Origin: Chitinophaga silvatica
Lineage (GTDB): Bacteria > Bacteroidota > Bacteroidia > Chitinophagales > Chitinophagaceae
Assembly: GCF_003419895.1 (NCBI RefSeq)
Contig: NZ_QPMM01000002.1
Location: 620,001 to 684,000 of the forward strand
Reading direction: 5' to 3'
DNA length: 64,000 bases
The position numbers and the translations under genes are program-made. Below are positions 57,421 to 64,000 of this stretch, one piece after another (the first letter of the stretch is position 1; every line of letters starts with the position of its first letter). The notes beneath the pieces are model-generated. The model did not search any database, was not told the origin of the DNA, and saw only the letters and a program-made list of their open reading frames with translations.

Positions 57421-58111
57421 TTTCTCGCAAAGCGGCCAAGTTTTTTTAAGAGGGGTAAGAGGAGGGTTTTTAATTTTTTTTATAGTTGCTAACAAAATAG
57501 TTGAGGAGGGATTTGGTTGGAGGAAGAGGTGATGGCAAGAACTTTAGAACAACATTTAAGATGTGAGTATAGGAAGGGTATGGAAGGTGAAATAGAAATT
57601 TTCCTTTCAGGCAATCTTCGAGGTTATAAAGTTTGATAAAATAATAAGCGAGATGAGTTGGTCGAGATAGGGAGGTGGTCCTTTCAGGCAATCTTCGAGG
57701 TTATAAAATTTGATAAAATAATAAGCGAGGTGAGTTGGTTGGGATAGGGAGGTGATCCTTTCAGGCAATCTTCGAGGTTATAAAATTTGATAAAATAATA
57801 AGCGAGGTGAGTTGGTTGGGATAGGGAGGTGATCCTTTCAGGCAATCTTCGAGGTTATAAAATTTGATAAAATAATAAGCGAGGTGAGTTGGTTGGGATA
57901 GGGAGGTGATCCTTTCAGGCAATCTTCGAGGTTATAAAATTTGATAAAATAATAAGCGAGGTGAGTTGGTTGGGATAGGGAGGTGATCCTTTCAGGCAAT
58001 CTTCGAAGTTATAAAGTTTGATAAAACAACAAGCGTGATGAGTTAGCTAGGATAGGGCTGAAATATTACAAGTTCTTATGCTTCTTAAAAAAACTTATAA
58101 GGCTTTGCGAG
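57421..58111. repeat. Probable palindromic element H, decayed and expanded
   Basis: The left end at 57421 reads TTTCTCGCAAAGCGGCCAAG then a T-run and AAGAGG. The right end at 58078-58111, inverted, reads CTCGCAAAGCC, then AAGTTTTTTTAAG, matching the left end with few changes. Between them lie 600 bp instead of the usual 60-80, mainly the 77-bp tandem repeat. Confidence 0.5.
57603..58056. repeat. 77-bp minisatellite, six units
   Basis: Units start at 57603, 57680, 57757, 57834, 57911 and 57988, each beginning CCTTTCAGGCAATCTTCGAG. Units 3 to 5 are identical, unit 2 nearly so; units 1 and 6 are the diverged edges. A period of 77 is not a multiple of three and stops occur in all frames I checked, so it is non-coding. 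No spacers, hence not CRISPR. Confidence 0.95.
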
Positions 58112-58132
58112 CCAGGGGCCAGGAGGCATAAA

Positions 58133-58162
58133 AAAACTCCCTCTACGTGTAGAGGGAGTTTT
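58133..58162 (-). terminator. Terminator of the H1-like gene
   Basis: A 14-bp perfect stem (AAAACTCCCTCTAC and its inverse) with a two-base centre, 25 bp after the stop codon of the minus-strand gene, ending in a T-run on that strand. Confidence 0.85.
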
Positions 58163-58186
58163 ATAACTACATTTTGTAATCTAATC

Positions 58187-58717
58187 TTAGTTAGAAGCTG
58201 GAGTTGAAGGAGTTGCTGGAGCAGCAGGTGCTTTTGCAGCTTTCTTAGTTGCAGCTTTCTTTTTAGGAGCAGCTTTCTTAGCAGCAGCTTTCTTTTTAGG
58301 AGCGGCTTTCTTAGCAGCAGCTTTCTTTTTAGGAGCAGCTTTCTTAGCAGCAGCTTTTTTAGGAGCGGCTTTCTTAGCAGCAGCTTTCTTTTTAGGAGCG
58401 GCTTTCTTAGCAGCAGCTTTTTTAGGAGCGGCTTTCTTAGCAGCAGCTTTCTTTTTAGGAGCGGCTTTCTTAGCAGCAGCTTTTTTAGGAGCGGCTTTCT
58501 TAGCAGCAGCTTTCTTTTTAGGAGCGGCTTTCTTAGCAGCAGCTTTTTTAGGAGCGGCTTTCTTAGCAGCAGCTTTCTTTTTAGGAGCGGCTTTCTTAGC
58601 AGCAGCTTTTTTAGGAGCAGCTTTCTTAGCAGCAGCTTTTTTAGGAGCGGCTTTCTTAGCAGCAGCTTTCTTTTTAGGCGCAGCTTTCTTAGCAGCTGCT
58701 TTTTTAATTGTTGCCAT
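58187..58717 (-). CDS. Histone-H1-like Ala/Lys/Pro repeat protein
   Basis: A 176-residue, very basic protein built of about 15 tandem units AAAKKAAPKK or AAAKKAAPKKK, ten and eleven residues long and alternating in the middle, with a short MATIKK start and a neutral tail KAPAAPATPSTPASN. This composition is like the C-terminal tail of eukaryotic H1 and of bacterial H1-like proteins such as HctA/AlgP, which bind DNA by charge. A nucleoid-associated role is inference. DNA repeats invite length change. It is next to rpmA-rplU on the same strand, but with its own terminator; promoter not identified. Confidence 0.85.
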   Translation of the reverse strand: MATIKKAAAKKAAPKKKAAAKKAAPKKAAAKKAAPKKAAAKKAAPKKKAAAKKAAPKKAAAKKAAPKKKAAAKKAAPKKAAAKKAAPKKKAAAKKAAPKKAAAKKAAPKKKAAAKKAAPKKAAAKKAAPKKKAAAKKAAPKKKAAAKKAAPKKKAATKKAAKAPAAPATPSTPASN

Positions 58718-58781
58718 TGTTTTTTGAATTTGGGTTAGTAAAATAATTGGGTATTAAAAAAAACTTTATGGCTAACACTGA

Positions 58782-59060
58782 TTAGGCTTCTGCCTGAGCA
58801 GTGGTGTCAAATGCTTTAACAGAAACGTAAGTCTTGTTTTCGCGACCTTTTCTGAATTCAACTACACCGTCTGCAACTGCGAAAATGGTAAAATCCTTAC
58901 CAATACCTACGTTTTGACCGGGATGATAAACCGTACCTCTCTGGCGAACGATGATGTTACCAGATATCGCAGGCTGACCACCAAAGATTTTTACTCCAAG
59001 CCTTTTGCTTTGGGAGTCGCGGCCGTTCTTTACGCTACCTTCACCTTTTTTATGTGCCAT
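58782..59060 (-). CDS. rpmA: Ribosomal protein bL27
   Basis: Large-subunit protein reaching the peptidyl-transferase centre. It has 92 residues, with the standard [20 protein letters not shown] start, the LGVKIFGGQ turn and [10 protein letters not shown]. Second gene of the rplU-rpmA unit, 60 bp after rplU. Confidence 0.97.
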   Translation of the reverse strand: MAHKKGEGSVKNGRDSQSKRLGVKIFGGQPAISGNIIVRQRGTVYHPGQNVGIGKDFTIFAVADGVVEFRKGRENKTYVSVKAFDTTAQAEA

Positions 59061-59120
59061 TGTATAATAACTTTAATAAAACGTTGTCTTAGATAAAAAA
59101 ATTTAGCTTAATAATGATAA

Positions 59121-59423
59121 TTAAGCTATTTCATTGATTTTGATTCTTGTAAAGTGGGTGCGGTGACCGATTTTCTTTCTGAAGCCTTTTCTTCTCTTCA
59201 TTTTGAAAGCGATTACCTTGTCGCCCTGAACATGAGCCAGAATCTCTGCCTTTACTACTGATTTTACATCAGTGCCTACGGACAGGGTACCAGCATTGTC
59301 AGTTAACAGTACATCAGAGAATTCAACTTTATCTCCAATATTTCCTTTTAACTGTTGTACAAAAATTTCCTGGTCTTTTTGTACTTTAAATTGCTGACCT
59401 GCGATTTTTACAACTGCAAACAT
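59121..59423 (-). CDS. rplU: Ribosomal protein bL21
   Basis: 23S-rRNA-binding large-subunit protein, 100 residues from MFAVVKIAGQQFKV at 59423. The open frame runs to 59549, but the consensus promoter at 59447-59477 lies inside that extension, so the downstream start is the right one. The C-terminal KRRKGFRKKIGHRTHFT is the RNA-binding signature. Cotranscribed with rpmA. Confidence 0.97.
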   Translation of the reverse strand: MFAVVKIAGQQFKVQKDQEIFVQQLKGNIGDKVEFSDVLLTDNAGTLSVGTDVKSVVKAEILAHVQGDKVIAFKMKRRKGFRKKIGHRTHFTRIKINEIA

Positions 59424-59446
59424 AATTATCCAAAATATAATTTCCG

Positions 59447-59477
59447 CAAAAGTAACCTTTTGTTTTATAATAGACAA
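59447..59477 (-). promoter_or_regulatory. Promoter of rplU-rpmA
   Basis: On the minus strand TTG (59477-59475), 20 bp, then TACTTTTG (59454-59447), a full match to the Bacteroidota consensus. Leader about 20 nt. Confidence 0.75.
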
Positions 59478-59673
59478 AGTTTTTCGGGCTTTTTTAATAT
59501 CCAATGTATAAATCAATGGAAAAAAGCATCCAAAACTTAATATTTTCAAAGATACATACTTTCTTGAATTTTAAATTAATTTAACAAATAATCCTATTAT
59601 TATTAGAATTATTTTCCCTTTGTCATTTCCTCATAAAACAGTCCGCTACTGAACAAACCAAAGCAATTTTGCC

Positions 59674-59681
59674 TACATTTG
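59674..59681 (+). promoter_or_regulatory. Possible -7 box upstream of the GH3 gene
   Basis: TACATTTG (TAnnTTTG), 7 bp before a 22-codon frame and 143 bp before the GH3 gene. No TTG at the usual distance. Confidence 0.35.
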
Positions 59682-59687
59682 TCGTTT

Positions 59688-59756
59688 ATGCAAATAGTGA
59701 AGGAGCCGGAATATTTTGTAACGAAAATGTGGAGCTGGATAGCTGCAGGGTTTTAA
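59688..59756 (+). CDS. Candidate 22-residue peptide
   Basis: An ATG right after the TACATTTG box opens a 22-codon frame, polar at the start (MQIVKEPEYF) and hydrophobic at the end (MWSWIAAGF). Support is only its position just behind a possible promoter. It could equally be part of the untranslated leader of the GH3 gene. Confidence 0.25.
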   Translation: MQIVKEPEYFVTKMWSWIAAGF

Positions 59757-59823
59757 TCAGATCTTGCCACAAAAAATCCAAAAATATTCCTAATCTTTAG
59801 TCTTCAATCATAAAATAACAGGC

Positions 59824-61323
59824 ATGAAGTTTAAATCACTGCTGGCCAAACCATTTGCTTCTATTGTCCATAATAAGATAAAGAAGGAAATGTTGAAGGC
59901 GGTGGAAGATCAGGAGGCAATCCTGCAGGAATTAGTAAAGACAGGCAGAAAGACTGAATTTGGTAATGAGCATCATTTTAACGCTGTACAATCCTACGAC
60001 GAGTTTAAGCAAGCAGTGCCTTTGAGGGATTACGAACAGTTTAAGCCTTATATACAGCGGATTAAAGAAGGTAAGCAAAATGTATTATGGAAAGGACAGC
60101 CTATCTATTTTGCGAAAACTTCAGGCACTACCAGTGGTGTTAAATACATTCCGATTTCTAAAGATTCTGTCAATAATCATATAGATACAGCCCGTAACGC
60201 CTTATTAAATTATATGGGCGAAACCGGGAATTCAGCATTTGCTGACGGGAAAATGATTTTTCTTTCAGGATCGCCGGAGCTGGAACGTGTTGGCGGTATA
60301 CCTACCGGAAGGCTAAGTGGTATTGTTAATCACCACATTCCAAGATATTTACGTACTAACCAGTTACCTTCTTACGAAACAAACTGTATTGAAGATTGGG
60401 AAACCAAACTGGATAAAATAGTTGAAGAAACCATTAATCAGGATATGACCCTGATCAGTGGTATTCCACCTTGGGTTCAAATGTATTTCGATCGCCTGAT
60501 CGAACGTACAAACGGGAAGCGTATCAAAGAGATCTTTAAGAACTTTGATGTAATGGTTTATGGAGGGGTGAATTTTGAACCCTACCGAGCTAAATTAATG
60601 GCTTCTATTGGTGGTCCTATTCATACTATCGAGACTTTCCCCGCCTCAGAAGGCTTTTTTGCTTTCCAGGATTCTCAGGAACAGGAAGGACTATTATTAA
60701 ATACCAATTCTGGTATTTATTATGAATTCATTCCCGCAAATGAGATTTTCAATGAAAATCCTACCAGATTATCGTTGAAAGATGTTCAAACAGGCGTAAA
60801 TTACGCTATGATTATCAACAGTAATGCAGGATTATGGGGCTATAACCTCGGAGATACCGTCAAATTTATTTCCACTAATCCATATCGACTGTTGGTAACC
60901 GGCCGTATTAAACATTTTATTTCAGCTTTTGGTGAACACGTTATCGGAGAAGAAGTAGAATATAGTCTGATGAGAGCTGCAGCTGAAGAAAATGTTCAGA
61001 TCACCGAATTTACTGTTGCTCCAAAAGTTCAGACATCAGGAGAATTACCATATCACGAATGGTTTGTTGAGTTCGAAAATCCACCTGCCGACCTTTCTGC
61101 GTTTGCAAATAGAGTGGATGCTAACTTACGCCAGAAGAATATATATTACGACGACTTGCTGAGAGGTAATATTTTGCAACCTCTTAAAATCAGGAACATC
61201 CGGAAACAGGGCTTTATCGATTATATGAAAGCAATAGGTAAACTCGGAGGACAAAACAAAGTACCTCGGTTAAGTAATGATCGGAAGCTGGCCGACGAAC
61301 TATCGGCCTATATACAGCAATGA
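59824..61323 (+). CDS. GH3-family acyl-adenylating enzyme
   Basis: A 499-residue member of the GH3 superfamily (ANL-like), named after plant auxin-amido synthetases. The ATP-binding FAKTSGTTSGVKYIPIS (about 97-113), the FPASEGFFAFQ region and YNLGDTVKFIS adenylate site, and RIKHFISAFGEHVIGEEVE are conserved. Bacteroidota commonly carry one copy without known substrate; an acyl-amino acid or fatty-acid conjugation is possible. No signal peptide. Monocistronic, upstream of dxr. Confidence 0.88.
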   Translation: MKFKSLLAKPFASIVHNKIKKEMLKAVEDQEAILQELVKTGRKTEFGNEHHFNAVQSYDEFKQAVPLRDYEQFKPYIQRIKEGKQNVLWKGQPIYFAKTSGTTSGVKYIPISKDSVNNHIDTARNALLNYMGETGNSAFADGKMIFLSGSPELERVGGIPTGRLSGIVNHHIPRYLRTNQLPSYETNCIEDWETKLDKIVEETINQDMTLISGIPPWVQMYFDRLIERTNGKRIKEIFKNFDVMVYGGVNFEPYRAKLMASIGGPIHTIETFPASEGFFAFQDSQEQEGLLLNTNSGIYYEFIPANEIFNENPTRLSLKDVQTGVNYAMIINSNAGLWGYNLGDTVKFISTNPYRLLVTGRIKHFISAFGEHVIGEEVEYSLMRAAAEENVQITEFTVAPKVQTSGELPYHEWFVEFENPPADLSAFANRVDANLRQKNIYYDDLLRGNILQPLKIRNIRKQGFIDYMKAIGKLGGQNKVPRLSNDRKLADELSAYIQQ

Positions 61324-61415
61324 TATTGATTACAATCAGATAACCATTACAATTATCAGTATTGATAATTGTTTCATCATGTTTATGTTAACCTGAAAAA
61401 AAGTAAATCACCGTA

Positions 61416-62582
61416 ATGAATAAACGAAAAATTGCCATCTTCGGGTCAACCGGCTCTATTGGCATACAAGCACTGGAGGTGATCGCGGCGCATCCCGACA
61501 GATTTTGTGTAGAAGTATTGACCGCTCAACAAAATGCAGACCTGTTAATTGAGCAAGCGCTTAAGTTTAAACCTAATGCTGTAGTAATAGGTAGTGAAGC
61601 AAAATATAAGCAGGTTAAAGATGTATTATTCGATAAAGGCATCAAAGTCTTTGCCGGTGCTCAGGCGATGGTGGAAGTAGCTGCCTGGAATTCTATAGAT
61701 ATGGTATTAGCCGCCATCATGGGATTTGCTGGTTTAGCTCCCACTTTGGCAGCAATTGAACAAGGTACTCCTATTGCCCTGGCTAATAAGGAAACCCTGG
61801 TAGTTGCAGGTGATATTGTAATGGCAACTGCCCGCAAAAAGAATGTGCCTATCATCCCGGTAGATTCCGAACATTCCGCTATTTTTCAATGTCTCCTCGG
61901 TGAGCCAATGACTAAAGTGGAAAAAGTGATTCTTACCGCTTCAGGAGGTCCATTCCTCGGGAAGAAACCAAACTTCCTCATTAATGTAAAAAAAGACCAT
62001 GCTTTACAGCATCCTAACTGGAGCATGGGTGCTAAAATAACTATCGATTCCGCTACCCTTATGAACAAAGGGTTGGAAATGATAGAAGCCCGCTGGTTAT
62101 TCGGACTATCGCCAGAGGATATTGAAGTGGTGATTCATGCTCAGTCTATTATCCATTCTATGGTGCAATTCGTAGATGGATCATTGAAAGCACAAATGGG
62201 ATTACCAGATATGAAACTGCCGATTCAGTACGCACTGGGATATCCTGACCGTCTGGCTAATGATTTTCCCCGCTTTTCCTTCAAGAATTATCCGGCATTA
62301 ACATTTGAACAACCAGATACCAAAACCTTCCGCAATCTGGCAATTGCTATTGATGCTATGTATAAGGGCGGTAACGCTGCCTGTGTTATGAATGCAGCGA
62401 ATGAGGAAGTAGTGAATGCCTTCCTGAGAAACAGAATAGGATTCCTGCAAATGACTGAAGTGATCGAAGAAACATTGGTGAAAATACCATTTATAGAGCA
62501 GCCAACTTTGCATGATTATTATCAGTGCGACCGTGCTGCACGAGAACATGCTGCATCCCTGATCAATGCTATAATTATATAA
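61416..62582 (+). CDS. dxr: 1-deoxy-D-xylulose 5-phosphate reductoisomerase Dxr
   Basis: First committed step of the MEP isoprenoid pathway. It has 388 residues. The NADPH site GSTGSIGIQAL (10-20), ALANKETLVVAG, the metal-site PVDSEHSAIFQ, the flexible-loop LTASGGPF and MGAKITIDSATLMNKGLE are intact. It shares the substrate deoxyxylulose 5-phosphate with pdxJ. Followed by rseP after 85 bp, the usual dxr-rseP order. Confidence 0.97.
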   Translation: MNKRKIAIFGSTGSIGIQALEVIAAHPDRFCVEVLTAQQNADLLIEQALKFKPNAVVIGSEAKYKQVKDVLFDKGIKVFAGAQAMVEVAAWNSIDMVLAAIMGFAGLAPTLAAIEQGTPIALANKETLVVAGDIVMATARKKNVPIIPVDSEHSAIFQCLLGEPMTKVEKVILTASGGPFLGKKPNFLINVKKDHALQHPNWSMGAKITIDSATLMNKGLEMIEARWLFGLSPEDIEVVIHAQSIIHSMVQFVDGSLKAQMGLPDMKLPIQYALGYPDRLANDFPRFSFKNYPALTFEQPDTKTFRNLAIAIDAMYKGGNAACVMNAANEEVVNAFLRNRIGFLQMTEVIEETLVKIPFIEQPTLHDYYQCDRAAREHAASLINAIII

Positions 62583-62667
62583 ATTGCAGTTAAAAATTAA
62601 CAAGACTTTTATCTGATATATCTGCTAAAACAGATATATTACGCGATTAAAGAAGAAATTACTTTAA

Positions 62668-63999
62668 ATGAGTACAGAAGAAATCTTAATAAAAGCGGCA
62701 CAATTGATATTGTCGCTCTCTATACTGGTAGTCTTACATGAACTGGGGCACTTTATTCCTGCTAAATTATTTAAGACGAGAGTAGAGAAATTTTACTTGT
62801 TTTTTGATCCCTGGTTTTCTATCCTGAAATTTAAAAAAGGAGAAACTGAATATGGTATTGGATGGGTGCCCCTGGGTGGATATGTAAAAATATCCGGAAT
62901 GATCGATGAGAGCATGGATACAGAGCAGATGGCAAAACCTCCGCAACCCTACGAATTTCGTTCTAAACCAACCTGGCAGCGTCTTATCATCATGATTGGT
63001 GGTGTAGTCGTAAATATTCTGGTGGCATTCTTTATTTATGCTATGCTCTTATGGCACTATGGTGAAACCCGTTTACCTAATGCCAGTGTTGTTTATGGAG
63101 TAGAAGCCGATTCTTTAGGCCGTAGTATTGGTATTCAGGACGGAGACAAAATAGTGTCTTTGGATAACAGACCAGTTAAGTATTTCGATGGAATTACTGC
63201 TGAAGTGATCCTGAAAGAAGTGAAATCAATTCAGGTCGACAGAGCCGGACAGGTTATCAACCTGCCTATTCCTGAAGGCTTTGTGAATAAGCTCATTAAG
63301 CGTAAATCATCTTTTGTAGAAGCAAGACGACCTTTTGTAATAGATACCCTCCTCCCGGATGGTGCTGCAATTAAAACTAATTTACAGAAAGGGGATACTA
63401 TGTTTGCAGTAAATGGTGTGCCAACACCGTTTATGAGTGGATTTACTACTGAACTGAGAAAGCATAAAAGTGAAAGTGTAGATTTGGGCGTACTTAGAGG
63501 AAAAGATACCCTGCATGTAAATGCAACATTAAGCGATAAAGGTACCGTAGGTATAGGGGGTAAAGAAGTATTGGAACTTTCTACCATTCATTATACCTTC
63601 CTGGAATCACTTCCTGCCGGCTTCCATAAAGGAATTGATAAGCTGAAGGATTATGTTAGCCAATTACGTTTGATTTTTGTGTCGAAAGAAATTAAAGCAA
63701 CTGAATCTGTTGGAGGTTTTGCAAGTATTGCCAACTTATTTCCTGCTAAATGGGATTGGGTTGCCTTCTGGAATCTGACCGCCTTTTTATCTATTGTACT
63801 GGCATTTATGAATATTCTGCCCATTCCAGGATTGGATGGAGGACACGTATTATTCCTTGTATACGAAATTGTTACCGGCCGCAAGCCTAGCGAGAAATTC
63901 CTGGAATACGCCCAGGTAGCAGGCATGCTCCTCGTTCTTGCACTATTGCTGTTTGCCAATGGGCTCGACGTTTGGAGATGGCTTAAAGGACTTTTCTAG
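62668..63999 (+). CDS. rseP: Site-2-type intramembrane protease RseP
   Basis: Zinc metalloprotease in the inner membrane, 443 residues, complete: the TAG stop is at 63997-63999. HELGH (24-28) in the first membrane helix, the PLGGYVKI beta element, two PDZ-like parts in the periplasm (from about 145 and 225) and the third-helix NILPIPGLDGGH with the metal-binding Asp. It cuts membrane-bound regulators after a first cut by a periplasmic protease; the target here is unknown. Confidence 0.95.
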   Translation: MSTEEILIKAAQLILSLSILVVLHELGHFIPAKLFKTRVEKFYLFFDPWFSILKFKKGETEYGIGWVPLGGYVKISGMIDESMDTEQMAKPPQPYEFRSKPTWQRLIIMIGGVVVNILVAFFIYAMLLWHYGETRLPNASVVYGVEADSLGRSIGIQDGDKIVSLDNRPVKYFDGITAEVILKEVKSIQVDRAGQVINLPIPEGFVNKLIKRKSSFVEARRPFVIDTLLPDGAAIKTNLQKGDTMFAVNGVPTPFMSGFTTELRKHKSESVDLGVLRGKDTLHVNATLSDKGTVGIGGKEVLELSTIHYTFLESLPAGFHKGIDKLKDYVSQLRLIFVSKEIKATESVGGFASIANLFPAKWDWVAFWNLTAFLSIVLAFMNILPIPGLDGGHVLFLVYEIVTGRKPSEKFLEYAQVAGMLLVLALLLFANGLDVWRWLKGLF

Positions 64000-64000
64000 A

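Noticed and set aside
57603..58056. CRISPR array
   Set aside because: The 77-bp units are directly adjacent with no variable spacers, and no cas gene is present.
57421..58111. Gene in the polX-H1 gap (57470-57691 minus frame)
   Set aside because: The frame runs through the minisatellite edge and changes with the 77-bp period; no family resemblance.
59424..59549. N-terminal extension of rplU
   Set aside because: The consensus promoter lies inside it, and MFAVVKIAGQQ is the standard bL21 start.

Overview
The window looks like chromosomal DNA of a Bacteroidota bacterium, most likely family Chitinophagaceae (Chitinophaga-like). This rests on the gene set (type IX secretion cargo with a gliding-type C-terminal domain, a PorP/SprF partner, PorT-like barrels, DUF4421 and DUF5683 proteins), on promoters of the Bacteroidota type (TTG, about 20 bp, TAnnTTTG) and on the near absence of Shine-Dalgarno sequences. 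The placement is inference; no rRNA or tRNA gene was seen.

Layout. 0.3-2.7 kb: MgtE and a bestrophin-like channel. 2.8-9.4 kb: a small SET protein, then a MarR regulator and a complete histidine-degradation operon, hutH-hutU-hutI-hutG, with two copies of a palindromic operator in front of marR. 9.4-20.6 kb: housekeeping genes (CHAD protein, purU, phosphoesterase, DUF4421 protein, LOG protein, HD protein, aconitase, PspC-like protein, kdsA, threonine-dehydrogenase-like SDR). 20.7-23.6 kb: sulfate assimilation cysH-cysD-cysN; the reductase carries the Fe-S cysteines of an APS reductase, matching the lack of an APS kinase. 24-33.6 kb: envelope proteins, an Rrf2 regulator, and parA-parB-DUF5683-dapB. 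33.8-38.9 kb: lon, pdxJ, ahcY. 39-54.2 kb: a surface system of four co-directional genes: a 3080-residue Calx-beta adhesin with TSP3 repeats and a type B sorting domain, a PorP/SprF protein, a PorE-like TPR/PD40/OmpA lipoprotein, and a second Calx-beta protein with an N-terminal delta-60-like propeller. 54.5-64 kb: GNAT, PrsW, a PolX/PHP protein with a degraded polymerase site, a 77-bp minisatellite, a histone-H1-like Ala/Lys/Pro protein, rpmA, rplU, a GH3-family enzyme, dxr and rseP.

The most unusual structure is a family of at least seven, probably eight, long imperfect palindromes (about 120-210 bp; arms up to about 75 bp) whose outer ends read TTTCTCGCAAAG...CTTTGCGAGAAA. Six of them lie within 0-8 bp of a stop codon, three sit between convergent genes, one is inside the hut operon, and arm changes are mirrored in the opposite arm. 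The eighth, decayed copy seems to have its loop expanded by the 77-bp minisatellite. No transposase gene is present here. Other notable points are a tandem 1041-bp duplication in the adhesin gene with about 855 bp showing no difference, and a 290-nt adhesin leader with two mutually exclusive hairpins.
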